Made by a program: the position numbers and the translations under genes | Origin: an uncultured Bilophila sp. | Lineage (GTDB): Bacteria > Desulfobacterota > Desulfovibrionia > Desulfovibrionales > Desulfovibrionaceae | Assembly: GCA_902373525.1 (NCBI GenBank) | Contig: CABKMN010000027.1 | Location: 1 to 29,759 of the forward strand | Length of the DNA stretch: 29,759 nucleotides | Direction of reading: 5' to 3' | Notes under the pieces: model-generated | What the model saw: the letters and a program-made list of their open reading frames with translations, nothing else | Told to the model about the DNA's origin: nothing | Databases searched by the model: none | Shown here: in pieces, positions 1 to 7,546 of the stretch | Layout: the number at the start of each line of letters is the position of its first letter | How positions within the stretch are numbered: position 1 is the first letter of the stretch

Positions 1-30
1 GGGGAGGACTTTCTGAAGAAAGTCCTCCCC
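1..30 (-). terminator. Hairpin terminator after the TIGR04326-like gene
   Basis: A perfect inverted repeat has 13-base arms (ggggaggactttc / gaaagtcctcccc) around a 4-base loop. It starts 15 bases beyond the stop codon of the minus-strand gene at 45-1952. The bases after the stem on the minus strand lie outside the window, so a U-run cannot be checked. Position and stem strength favour an intrinsic terminator. Confidence 0.7.
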
Positions 31-44
31 GCCCCCTCCAATCT

Positions 45-1952
45 TTACAAGCCCAGCCGTTCCTTCCACCTCGGCAGTTCGGGATCGAGGGCGAGGTAGT
101 TGGGGGGCAGATCGGGGGCCTTGGGGGCCGCGAGAGCCGCGGCGACGTCCTCGGCGGTGCGGACGTTGACTACGCCGGGAAGGCCCTGCAAGGGGCAGAG
201 GTCCACGTCGTCCTCGGCGGCCTGCACCAGCACGGGCAGCTTGCGGAAGGCCGCCTCCAGCGCGACGGTGGTGGAGTTCGAGGCCCAGACCACGGTGCCG
301 GGCGTGAGGAAATTGCCGATGGGGCCGTCCACCACGCGGGGCGGTTCGGCGGTCCCATAGAGGTTCTTGAGCCGTTCCACCACGGGCAGATAGGGATGCG
401 GCTTCACGACGACTTCCCACCCGTCCAGAACCCCGGCCTTGGCCGAAGCCGCGAGGGTGGCGAGATGCGCGTCGGTTTCGTCCGCAAAGAAACTGGTCAC
501 GATGAGCAGGCGCGTGGGCTTCGCGGGCGCTTCGGGAGCGGCCTCGCCGGGTTTGGGCGCGAGATAGAGATAGCGCAGGGCCTCCACCAGCGCGGTGCGG
601 TCCTTGGGCATGTGCCCGACGAGCATGGCGTCCTGCGCGCCGGTGCCGTTGCACAGCCACAGTTCGGGCATGGCCCGGCGGCAGGCGGGGTCGTTGATCA
701 TCCGGGGATCGTCGAAATACCGGAAGTCCGTGGGCCGCACCGTGGAGTGCTGCGCCCCGTAGACCGGCCCGGCGTCCGCGTCGTGCATGGACTGGCAGAG
801 CATGCGCTCCCACGGGCAGTTTTCCTGCGGGAAGGTCGTCCAGTCCTGCGGCCCGGCCCATTCGGCGTAGCGGCGGAAGGCTTCGCGCATCAGACAGCGT
901 TCCAGCGCCCGCCAGCCGCGTGTGGAGTCGGCCCAGTTGTCCTTGAGCACCGGCCAGAGGTCCATCCGCGAGCCGGGGAAGCGGAACAGGTCCCGGACCT
1001 GCGGCTCCACGGCCCGGCTGGACAGGAGGAGCTTGCCGAAGCGGACGAGGCTTTTCCAGATGTCGCCGTTGGTCAGGAATTCTTCAAGAAAGTGGAACGA
1101 TGCGCCGTCCCGCCCGTTTTCGCGGAACCGGTCGCGCAGCCTGACGGCGTCCGGGAAGGAGCATTGCGGAGCCGGGAAGTAGAGGAACACCCAGTTGACG
1201 CGGTTGGGCCCGCCTTCCGAGGGGGCCAGCGCGTCGTGCAGCTTTTCCCAGTAGCGCGAGCGGAACCGCCCGTTCTTGGCGGCGGTCATGTCGATGTTGG
1301 GGAAGTAGGTCACGATACTCGCGGGCTTCATGCCTTCGGGCAGAAGGGGGCGGGCGAGCCGCGTACGGGGAAGGCGGCGGCGCACGATCCACAGCCATGC
1401 GGGGAAGCGCACCAGCGCCTTTACCGGGGCGGGCAGGCCGTAATAGTACGCCTTGAGCCTGGCCTTCAGACCCTCGGGCCTGGTTTCCTCGGGGCCGGGG
1501 ATGTCCTTCATGGCGAACGTGCGGCCCGTCTCCCGGCAGAAACGGGACAGCACGTCCCGCATCCACGGATCGGTCCCGGTTGGCGCGTAGACGCGCAGGT
1601 CGGTGACGCCCCTTTCGTCCATGAGCTGTTCGAGCGCCCGGAGTTTCAGGGCCGGGAAAAGGTTGTGCGTCACCTTGGGATGCTTTTCCACCAGCGTGGA
1701 GCACCACCACATGGACAGGTTGTCCCCGGCGCGGAGGTGCTCTTCCAGCATGGAACCCTGCACCCGCACGCAGCCGGTTTCGTAGGTCCACGCCGCCAGC
1801 TCGTCGCGGATGGGGAGCAGCCGTTTGTTCAGCTCCACCGGAATGGAAATCCGTCCGTCGGGGACGCTGCCCTTGTCCCATACCGCCACCAGCGCGTCGG
1901 ACGGCGCGTCGTTCGGCAGTTCCGCCTTGTTCAGCAGGATCAGTGTAGTCAT
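45..1952 (-). CDS. TIGR04326-like surface carbohydrate biosynthesis protein
   Basis: This 635-residue protein resembles the TIGR04326-type surface carbohydrate (O-antigen/capsule) biosynthesis proteins in length and in its C-terminal half. It has no signal peptide or clear membrane span, so it is probably cytoplasmic. Residues ~485-600 look like the nucleotide-sugar half of a GT-B fold: a KPHP motif at ~517-520, then an SNSTT stretch near 557 followed by ALEA, as in CMP-Kdo, polysialyl and glycerophosphate transferases of capsule loci. The N-terminal ~200 residues match nothing I can name. The start has a fair Shine-Dalgarno (AAGGA). It lies downstream of an FkbM gene but is separated from it by a terminator hairpin and ~400 bases, so it may have its own promoter. 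The family call is moderately sure; donor and acceptor are unknown. Confidence 0.68.
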   Translation of the reverse strand: MTTLILLNKAELPNDAPSDALVAVWDKGSVPDGRISIPVELNKRLLPIRDELAAWTYETGCVRVQGSMLEEHLRAGDNLSMWWCSTLVEKHPKVTHNLFPALKLRALEQLMDERGVTDLRVYAPTGTDPWMRDVLSRFCRETGRTFAMKDIPGPEETRPEGLKARLKAYYYGLPAPVKALVRFPAWLWIVRRRLPRTRLARPLLPEGMKPASIVTYFPNIDMTAAKNGRFRSRYWEKLHDALAPSEGGPNRVNWVFLYFPAPQCSFPDAVRLRDRFRENGRDGASFHFLEEFLTNGDIWKSLVRFGKLLLSSRAVEPQVRDLFRFPGSRMDLWPVLKDNWADSTRGWRALERCLMREAFRRYAEWAGPQDWTTFPQENCPWERMLCQSMHDADAGPVYGAQHSTVRPTDFRYFDDPRMINDPACRRAMPELWLCNGTGAQDAMLVGHMPKDRTALVEALRYLYLAPKPGEAAPEAPAKPTRLLIVTSFFADETDAHLATLAASAKAGVLDGWEVVVKPHPYLPVVERLKNLYGTAEPPRVVDGPIGNFLTPGTVVWASNSTTVALEAAFRKLPVLVQAAEDDVDLCPLQGLPGVVNVRTAEDVAAALAAPKAPDLPPNYLALDPELPRWKERLGL

Positions 1953-2354
1953 AGGAAATCCTTTTTGGAGGGAAATCTCGGGAGTTGGGGAGAGGCGGAA
2001 CGAGCCGCCTTTTCCTCGAAAACCGTCACATTCCGCCTCGAAGCGTTTGGAGAGGAAGGCGACGGAGTGCTAAAGAAAAAGCCGGGAAACATTTTCATAC
2101 AAAGCGGGCCTTGTGTCCACAGGAACAATCGGGGACGTTCCGGCGGGGGAAAGAGGAAAAAGGCGAAGGCAACCCACTCTATTGCGGGCCTATTCATTGC
2201 CCATCGTTCGTTATATTGGTGGAAAAGCAGAGATATGCTTACGACAACGCGTTGGAGAAACAAAAAGGGGCCACATGAAAACATGTGGCCCTGGCACATA
2301 CATTTCGGAGTGCTACGGCGCATTCGCTGGGAAAATCGGCAAGGAACGGGGGAA
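1953..2354. other. Intergenic region between FkbM-type gene and TIGR04326-like gene
   Basis: About 400 bases hold no convincing gene. The region contains the terminator at 2263-2291 and borders the GA tract at 2358-2377. A minus-strand reading frame stays open from the GA tract down to 1949, where its TGA overlaps the ATG of the next gene. Its translation (Phe- and Pro-rich, no recognisable fold) does not look like a conserved protein. I could not pick out a clear sigma-70 promoter for the downstream gene. Confidence 0.6.
2263..2291 (-). terminator. Rho-independent terminator after the FkbM-type gene
   Basis: A perfect 10-base stem (gggccacatg / catgtggccc) with a 4-base loop is followed on the minus strand by C and then five T. 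It lies ~65 bases beyond the FkbM stop codon. It would end the transcript of the gmd block before the TIGR04326-like gene. Its activity could depend on where ribosomes stop at the GA tract just upstream. Confidence 0.8.
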
Positions 2355-3221
2355 TTACTCTCTCTCTCTCTCTCTCTTTAGTGGAACGAAATCACCGAAA
2401 TCCGGGGGATGGCCGATGTGCGCATAGTGGTCCCAGATGAGCCAGTATCGGGCGGGATGTCCCAAAATACGAGGATCGGGTTCGGGCCATTTGCCGGCCT
2501 CCGCTAGATCTTCCCGAATAAAGAATGCATTCGTGCCCGTGAGATTCGTGGAGACCAACCGATATCCTTTTGCGACCGCGACATTGTTGAGGGCGAGGAG
2601 ATTGCTGCCCATATAGTCTGTGCCTTTCCATGGACGACTTGTTTGATATACTTGCTGGCGCGGAACGGAGGAAGGCCATTTGCCATTATATTCTATACAA
2701 ATGACTTTGGGAAGGATATCCAGGGATTCAAAAATGTAGATATCATTCCCGTCGATATCGATGGACAGAAAGTCGAGAGCATCGGAATGGAGTCCCAGTC
2801 TTTCCAGTATGCTATTGATATTGTCTCTGGTGACAAAACCAATGCCGACCTTCAATGTCTGTTCCTCTATCAGACGGCAAAAGGTTTTTGTAATGGGAGC
2901 CTGTTGATTGGGGTTGCCTTCAATCCACGCTCCGCGCCATCCCTTATGCAGTAACCATAGCGAGTTGCACTCGAGTCCGTTTTCTACGCCGATTTCGCAA
3001 AACGTTCCCGCCGTAATCCCTAATCTGGAGAATATCTCTTCCAGGATGCCGTCCTCATCGGCTTGAGAGTACACCTTGAAGCCGAACGGCTCCAATCGAG
3101 TGGCATCATTGCGAATGGGGGACAATAACCGCTCGATTTCCTGTCTGGCGAGATAGCCTGCCGTGCGCTGTTCTTGGGCTAGAAGAGCGCGAACGACCGC
3201 ACCCCAGTTCATTTCTTCCAT
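2355..3221 (-). CDS. FkbM-type methyltransferase-like protein with GA-tract-encoded tail
   Basis: This 288-residue cytoplasmic protein resembles the FkbM family of SAM-dependent methyltransferases, which O-methylate sugars in polysaccharide clusters. Visible signs are the early FKVYSQADEDGILEEIF stretch, an EIGVENGLECNS motif in the place of the SAM-binding glycine loop, DFLSIDIDGND and an ICIEYNG strand. The start overlaps the end of the DUF6165 gene by 13 bases and has a strong GGAGG Shine-Dalgarno, so the two are translationally coupled. The last seven codons (KRERERE) come entirely from a (GA)10 tract, and the TAA stop sits immediately after it. A change in tract length would remove this stop and extend the protein. 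The FkbM assignment is by motif only; the substrate is unknown, probably a sugar made through the neighbouring gmd. Confidence 0.72.
   Translation of the reverse strand: MEEMNWGAVVRALLAQEQRTAGYLARQEIERLLSPIRNDATRLEPFGFKVYSQADEDGILEEIFSRLGITAGTFCEIGVENGLECNSLWLLHKGWRGAWIEGNPNQQAPITKTFCRLIEEQTLKVGIGFVTRDNINSILERLGLHSDALDFLSIDIDGNDIYIFESLDILPKVICIEYNGKWPSSVPRQQVYQTSRPWKGTDYMGSNLLALNNVAVAKGYRLVSTNLTGTNAFFIREDLAEAGKWPEPDPRILGHPARYWLIWDHYAHIGHPPDFGDFVPLKRERERE
2358..2377 (-). repeat. (GA)10 microsatellite at the 3' end of the FkbM-type gene
   Basis: Ten uninterrupted CT units on the plus strand read as GA on the coding strand and encode the Arg-Glu tail before the TAA at 2357-2355. Such tracts change length by slipped-strand mispairing. 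Adding one unit would shift reading into the frame that stays open to 1949. Removing one unit would shift it into a frame ending near 2240. Both alternatives carry ribosomes past the terminator at 2263-2291. Confidence 0.9.
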
Positions 3222-3634
3222 GTTTCCTCCACAGTACCGTAAGATTGATAAGACTTTTCCTCTACGATGGCACTTCCGAGCAAGATGTTGATGGCTTTTT
3301 TGATGGCGGCGCGTTCGTCGTTGCCGAAATAGACGCTTCGCGCCAGACGGACGAAATGGTCGTCAAAGCATTGGCGACGCTCGCATTCTCTTTTTCCGTC
3401 TTCGATTTCCCAAAGTTCGCTATTGATCTCTTTGAGTTCAGCAATAAGGGAAGGCAGGGAATCGGGAAACCTGGTGAGGTCTCCCACTACGTTTTCGATG
3501 GCTTCAAGTTCATACTGCACATGAGCGCGTTTTTTCTCATCGTGAAGCCTCTCGGCTTTGATCTGAAGAATGGTCAGCTTGTCGAACACCTCTCCCCAGG
3601 CCACGGGAAGCAGCGGCACGGAAGGATAAGCCAT
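3209..3634 (-). CDS. DUF6165 family protein
   Basis: This 141-residue protein matches the pattern I know for DUF6165: a VPVAWGEVFDKLTILQIKAER-like N-terminus, a central NSELWEIED segment, FDDHFVRLARSVYFGNDERAAIKKAIN, and a GSAIVEEKSYQSY end. It is helical and soluble, with no signal peptide. The family has no assigned activity that I know of, and members often sit in LPS or glycan clusters. I chose the ATG at 3634 because it follows a GGAG Shine-Dalgarno and overlaps the gmd stop by one base (TAATG). The longer open frame upstream runs inside gmd. Its 3' end overlaps the FkbM start by 13 bases, so gmd, this gene and the FkbM gene form a tight translational unit. Confidence 0.8.
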   Translation of the reverse strand: MAYPSVPLLPVAWGEVFDKLTILQIKAERLHDEKKRAHVQYELEAIENVVGDLTRFPDSLPSLIAELKEINSELWEIEDGKRECERRQCFDDHFVRLARSVYFGNDERAAIKKAINILLGSAIVEEKSYQSYGTVEETWKK

Positions 3635-4689
3635 TATGAGAATCTCCTCTCTTTTTGCATAAGCGTATTTCGACGCATATCCGCTTCGAGCATCATCCGG
3701 CAGATTTCCGGAAGAAATGTTTTTGCCTTCCATCCGAGGATTCTGTACGCCTTTTCGGCGTCTCCGACGAGCATATCGACTTCGGTAGGACGATAAAAAC
3801 TGGGATTGACGCGAACTCTAATGTTCGACGTACCGCGTTCGATTCCGACTTCATCGACGCCTTTCCCGCGCCATTCCAAATCCACTCCGACGGCTTTGGC
3901 GGTTAGTTCGACAAAATCGCGAATGCTCTTGGTTTCTCCCGTCGCAAGGACGAAGTTGTCGGGCGTCGGCGTCTGAAGCATGCGCCACATGCCTTCGACG
4001 TATTCCGGCGCATAGCCCCAGTCCCGTTTCGCATCAAGGTTTCCGAGTTCCACATATTCCTGCTGACCGAGGCTGATTTTGGCAAAGGCATCCGTAATTT
4101 TTCTGGTGACGAACTCTATGCCCCGCAGCGGGGATTCGTGGTTGAACAAGATGCCGCTGCACGCGAACATATCGTAGCTTTCCCGATAATTCATAGTAAT
4201 CCAATGTGCGTAGAGCTTGGCGACGCCGTAAGGACTGCGGGGATAGAACGGCGTGTTTTCCGTTTGCGGAACTTCCTGGACCTTGCCGAAAAGTTCCGAG
4301 GTGCTTGCCTGATAAAAGCGTATGCGGGGATTGACCGTTCGGATCGCTTCCAACATCCGAAGTGCGCCCAACGCCGTTATTTGCGCGGTCATCTCCGGCT
4401 GGGCGAAGGATACAGCGACGAAGCTCTGCGCCGCGAGATTGTAGACCTCGTCGGGTTCCGTCTTTTCGAGGGTACGTATGCAGCATCCCAAATCGGTCAA
4501 ATCGCATTCCACCAGATGAAAGTGGGGTGCGGCGTAAATGCCCAGCTCCCGAATACGCCACGAGTTGTCGGTGCTGGTTCTCCTGTGGGTGCCGTAGACT
4601 TCATAGCCCTTTTCAAGCAGGAGCTTGGCGAGATAGGCCCCGTCCTGTCCGGTGAGTCCCGTAATGAGCGCGCGTTTTTTCTTTTCCAT
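3634..4689 (-). CDS. gmd: GDP-mannose 4,6-dehydratase
   Basis: Gmd converts GDP-D-mannose to GDP-4-keto-6-deoxy-D-mannose, the precursor of GDP-fucose, GDP-rhamnose and related deoxysugars, in the cytoplasm. The 351-residue protein is of normal family length. It has the NADP-binding loop GLTGQDGAYLAK at residues 11-22, a THRRTS segment, the STSELFG catalytic Thr/Glu region, the YGVAK (YxxxK) catalytic Tyr/Lys, NHESPLRG, and the RPTEVDMLVGDAEKA C-terminal motif. The start at 4689 follows an AAGGA Shine-Dalgarno and is where family homology begins; 47 further in-frame codons upstream are not family-like. No GMER (fcl) or RMD reductase is visible next to it, so the final sugar cannot be named. 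It lies 128 bases after the phase-variable methyltransferase. Confidence 0.93.
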   Translation of the reverse strand: MEKKKRALITGLTGQDGAYLAKLLLEKGYEVYGTHRRTSTDNSWRIRELGIYAAPHFHLVECDLTDLGCCIRTLEKTEPDEVYNLAAQSFVAVSFAQPEMTAQITALGALRMLEAIRTVNPRIRFYQASTSELFGKVQEVPQTENTPFYPRSPYGVAKLYAHWITMNYRESYDMFACSGILFNHESPLRGIEFVTRKITDAFAKISLGQQEYVELGNLDAKRDWGYAPEYVEGMWRMLQTPTPDNFVLATGETKSIRDFVELTAKAVGVDLEWRGKGVDEVGIERGTSNIRVRVNPSFYRPTEVDMLVGDAEKAYRILGWKAKTFLPEICRMMLEADMRRNTLMQKERRFS

Positions 4690-4817
4690 TCTTGATTCCT
4701 TTTGGCGTGCCGAGATGTGATTGTCTTTCAAGAATCCTTCGGCGTTTTCGGTAGCGATTACGCACGATTTACGAACGGACAAATGCACGGAACTGAGACT
4801 GTTGCGGCAGGCCGGTC

Positions 4818-5397
4818 TTATTTGATGCATTGCATCTCGATATTGATTTGGGAACAGACGTTGTTCTGCGTCCGTACCATATCCATAATCTGCTCGGCCG
4901 TCGCCCGTTTTTCCCGAAGCATGGAAAGGTAACGTTCCTCAAGAACATACTGATGTGAAAGGATTTTCAAGTTAACGTCGAGATAGATGCCGAGCGGCGT
5001 GTTGGCCCACCCTCGGTCGATGCATTGCTGGTTGAATTCCTTGTCGAACATTTGCAGCCCCTCAACGAGAATGGGCCGTACATGCGTGGGGTCCGTCAAA
5101 AAGTGATCATGGCGTGGGTGCGGCACGCGGATATGTATCAGGGCTCCATTGCGGCATACGCGGTACAGCTCCCGAATGATGCCGAGGTAGAGGTTTCGGG
5201 TTTCCCCTATATGCTCAAGAACGTGATTGAGCATTACTTCCTCAACGCTGTCGTCCTCCCAAGGCCAGGGCAATTGTTCCAAATCGACTACCATGTCGGG
5301 ATGGCAATGAGGTTCGATGTCGACGTTCAGCCAGCCCTCAAGCCGCTTGTTCCCACATCCGAGGTGCAGGCGGATGCTCTCTCTCTCTCTCTCTCAT
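4818..5397 (-). CDS. Phase-variable SAM-dependent methyltransferase, OFF as sequenced
   Basis: The ATG at 5397 has a good Shine-Dalgarno (AGAGAGG, 8 bases upstream) and is followed directly by nine AG units. In this frame translation yields only 19 residues (MREREREHPP and so on) and stops at TGA 5340-5338. The methyltransferase frame begins just after the tract with IRLHLGCGNKRLEGW and NVDIEPH, the SAM-binding motif I region of class I (Methyltransf_11-like) enzymes. It continues through DLEQLPWPWEDDSVEEV and LNHVLEHI to a TAA at 4818. One extra AG unit (or two fewer) would join ATG to this frame, giving 193 residues. An internal ATG at 5294 would lose the SAM-binding motif. The interval is therefore 580 bases, not a multiple of three. 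It probably methylates a sugar of the surface glycan. Confidence 0.85.
5377..5395 (-). repeat. GA microsatellite just after a start codon
   Basis: The plus strand has 19 bases of alternating CT. On the coding strand this is the G of ATG followed by nine AG units. The tract sits between a start codon with a good ribosome binding site and the first conserved motif of a methyltransferase, the classical position of a contingency repeat. Predicted ON lengths are 3n+1 AG units (7, 10, 13); the sequenced length of 9 is OFF. Confidence 0.93.
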
Positions 5398-5405
5398 TTT
5401 ATGTG

Positions 5406-5412
5406 CCTCTCT
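5406..5412 (-). promoter_or_regulatory. Ribosome binding site that fixes the phase-variable start
   Basis: The minus strand reads AGAGAGG, beginning directly after the TAA of the upstream gene (5415-5413) and ending 8 bases before the ATG at 5397-5395. It supports 5397 as the true start, and hence that the GA tract is translated. Confidence 0.75.
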
Positions 5413-7440
5413 TTAGTCCACGGTTATTTTAGCGAATCCGGCGAGCTCCGTTTCCTTCTCGTTCGGGGTTCCGATGAGCAGGAGGCGGGAGCCGTCGCCC
5501 TTCAGGGCGGGCTGGCCCCAGAACGTATAGCCGGAGTTCATGATTTCCCGGCACAGAGGACCGGCCTTTTCCCGTTCCTCGGCGGAAACGAGCAGGACGG
5601 GGCGGCAGCGTTTCAACGTTTCGAGACAGCCTTGCAGAACGGAGAGCGAAGGCAGCGGAGGCTGTACGATCAGCATATGACAGTCCCGCAGACTCAAGGC
5701 GTCCACGCTCTGTATGGGGACGCTTCGTTTTCCGGTGGTGTTGCCCCACGAGAGAGGGTCCGTTTCCGACCACGGGTCGATTTCGGGGATTTCGGCCTGT
5801 TTGGCTCCCGAGAGCGGAACCGTCGTATGAAACTCCGCGTTGGGATAGCCCGCCAGAGCTCCGAAAACCAGACGGGCGCGCAAACGCCGGGGCTCGAAGA
5901 CATGTAGCGTCCCGCAAGCTCCCACCGTTTCCAAAAGATGCCGACACAGCTTCGCTCGTCCGGCTCCGGCGAGAACCACGGTCATTCCGGAACGGAGCAG
6001 GCTCTTCGTCACGAATTCCAGGCGTTGCTGCGAAAACGTCCACAGTTCGGTTTCCCGTTCGTGCAAAAAGGCCGGGTCCGCTCCCTCGGTCACGCAGCGA
6101 CGTTCGGGAATGCCGTGCACGAGCGTCAGCCCCTGCGGTTCGCGTTCCGCCTCCTCGCGTCGGCGCATGGCCTCGTTGAGTGAGGCGAGCACGGTCTTGG
6201 CCTTCACGCCCTTCCACGCCTCGTGATAGGCCGCCTCCATCCCCTTCCACTCCTCTTCGGAAACCTTGGGTCGACGGAAGGCTGGAAGCGTCTCGAAGCC
6301 GGGAACGTTCAGGTTCCGGGCATAGCGGTAGTAAGGGTACATCTCCGGCGGGTAAACGGTGCACAATTGCACGCAGGGAACGGACGCCGCATCCGCCGCG
6401 TGAGGCGTGAGCGTATTGACCGAGATCACGCCCTGCATCTGGGCCACCAGCGCCTTGTGGAGTTCCGGAGACGTGATCGCGTCCCCCAGGGAAAACACCC
6501 GCCGGTGTTCCATGGGAAGCGGACGATCCAGCACGATGGAAAGGGACGTGTCCAGGTCCAGCAGTTGCTTGACGAGCTTCACCGCGACGTCCTCCGGCAT
6601 GGAACGCAGTGGAACCGAAGCCTTTGGATTGAACAGAACCCGTTTCGTGCCCCCCGCCTTGCGAAGCAACGTCTCCACCTCATGCCACTCCTTCCAGCGT
6701 AGGGCCATGCGGTTGCGCTTGTTCCCGACGGGCACGGCCACCGGGTCCAGTCCCAGCCACCACAGATACCAGTCCGTGGAAGGCATCGTATTGTACTTGG
6801 GGGACGTGATGAGATTGAGAAAGTCGAAGTAGGCGTCGTAGCTCGCGAACTCCCGGACGGTCGGCGCAAGGTACGATATCCGTTCCATCCACGGCTCGTG
6901 CAGCAGATCTGCGCAGGCCTCCCGGTTGTCCGGGCCGAACAGAATGTCCACCGAAAAGGACGGCAGATGTTCGCCCAGAACTTTGGCGGCTTCGCGCATC
7001 GCGGTCATGCCGACGATGTTGTCTCCGAGATTTCCACCGAATCCGTTGATGACGGCGATGCGGAAATGCCGCTTTCCCGGCTTGCGCTCGCGCAACGCCT
7101 CAAGCTGATCCGCGAGCGGCGCGGGTTCTTCATGGAACAGGACGGCATTTCCCCGGTAGCGCGTGGAGACCCGCCCTATCCGCGCGGGAAAGGGCTCCCA
7201 CGACAGCAGAGCCTCCTCTCCGGCGGCGCGCAGTTTCCCCACCTGCTTCTCCGTTTCGCTGGCCGCCTCGTCGCCCGTTTCGGCGGAACCGGAAAACCGT
7301 TCGTTGAGAAGGCGGCCTTCGCCTCCGGTCACGACGATCAGCTTGTCCATGGAAACTTCGTTGTCCGCTTCCCCCTCGTATCGGCGGAAGAAGCGGGGCG
7401 TGTTCAGCGTGGCGGATTCCAAAAGATTCAGTGCTATCAT
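5413..7440 (-). CDS. GT9-like glycosyltransferase fused to a methyltransferase-like domain
   Basis: This 675-residue soluble protein has two parts. Residues ~125-370 resemble GT9 (heptosyltransferase/ADP-heptose transferase) enzymes: NGFGGNLGDNIVGMTAM in place of the GDxxL-type N-terminal motif, VLFNPKASVPLRSMPED, and a GVISVNTLTPHAADAASVP stretch equivalent to the DTGxxHxA region. Residues ~480-660 look Rossmann-like (VVLAGAGRAKLCRHLLE, then HVFEPRR) and may be a degenerate FkbM-type methyltransferase. The start at 7440 has a weak Shine-Dalgarno; an internal ATG at 7350 (MDKLIVVTGGEG) is a possible alternative. The gene starts ~35 bases after the terminator of the surface-protein gene, so its promoter must be very close or it depends on read-through. 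It leads the methyltransferase/gmd/FkbM block. Acceptor and donor are unknown. Confidence 0.65.
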   Translation of the reverse strand: MIALNLLESATLNTPRFFRRYEGEADNEVSMDKLIVVTGGEGRLLNERFSGSAETGDEAASETEKQVGKLRAAGEEALLSWEPFPARIGRVSTRYRGNAVLFHEEPAPLADQLEALRERKPGKRHFRIAVINGFGGNLGDNIVGMTAMREAAKVLGEHLPSFSVDILFGPDNREACADLLHEPWMERISYLAPTVREFASYDAYFDFLNLITSPKYNTMPSTDWYLWWLGLDPVAVPVGNKRNRMALRWKEWHEVETLLRKAGGTKRVLFNPKASVPLRSMPEDVAVKLVKQLLDLDTSLSIVLDRPLPMEHRRVFSLGDAITSPELHKALVAQMQGVISVNTLTPHAADAASVPCVQLCTVYPPEMYPYYRYARNLNVPGFETLPAFRRPKVSEEEWKGMEAAYHEAWKGVKAKTVLASLNEAMRRREEAEREPQGLTLVHGIPERRCVTEGADPAFLHERETELWTFSQQRLEFVTKSLLRSGMTVVLAGAGRAKLCRHLLETVGACGTLHVFEPRRLRARLVFGALAGYPNAEFHTTVPLSGAKQAEIPEIDPWSETDPLSWGNTTGKRSVPIQSVDALSLRDCHMLIVQPPLPSLSVLQGCLETLKRCRPVLLVSAEEREKAGPLCREIMNSGYTFWGQPALKGDGSRLLLIGTPNEKETELAGFAKITVD

Positions 7441-7473
7441 CGAGGCAACTCGCGGTGTTGAGGTGGGGAATAG

Positions 7474-7510
7474 AAAACGTCCGCCCGTTTCCGGAGAAAC
7501 GGACGGACGT
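7474..7510 (-). terminator. Terminator of the left surface-protein gene
   Basis: The arms acgtccg/cggacgt and ccgtttc/gaaacgg form one long interrupted stem. On the minus strand the stem is followed by TTTTCTATT. It lies ~35 bases beyond the stop of the surface protein and before the GT9-like gene. Confidence 0.75.
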
Positions 7511-7523
7511 CAGAGTAAAACAC

Positions 7524-7543
7524 GGGAAATGGAACGTCAAACG
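7524..7543 (-). repeat. 20 bp block shared with the right surface-protein gene (left copy)
   Basis: The 20 bases just downstream of the left surface-protein stop are identical, in inverted orientation, to 25847-25866, directly after the stop of the right paralog. Upstream and downstream of the block the two copies diverge. It marks the outer edge of the duplicated cassette. Confidence 0.85.
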
Positions 7544-7546
7544 CTA

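Noticed and set aside
1949..2323. 124-codon open frame on the minus strand between two real genes
   Set aside because: It has no ribosome binding site, crosses a terminator and is Phe/Pro-rich without similarity. It is kept only as the possible read-through frame of the GA tract.
5295..5397. Short methyltransferase starting at the internal ATG 5294 as the real gene
   Set aside because: That start removes the conserved LHLGCG SAM-binding segment, which is clearly encoded upstream after the GA tract.
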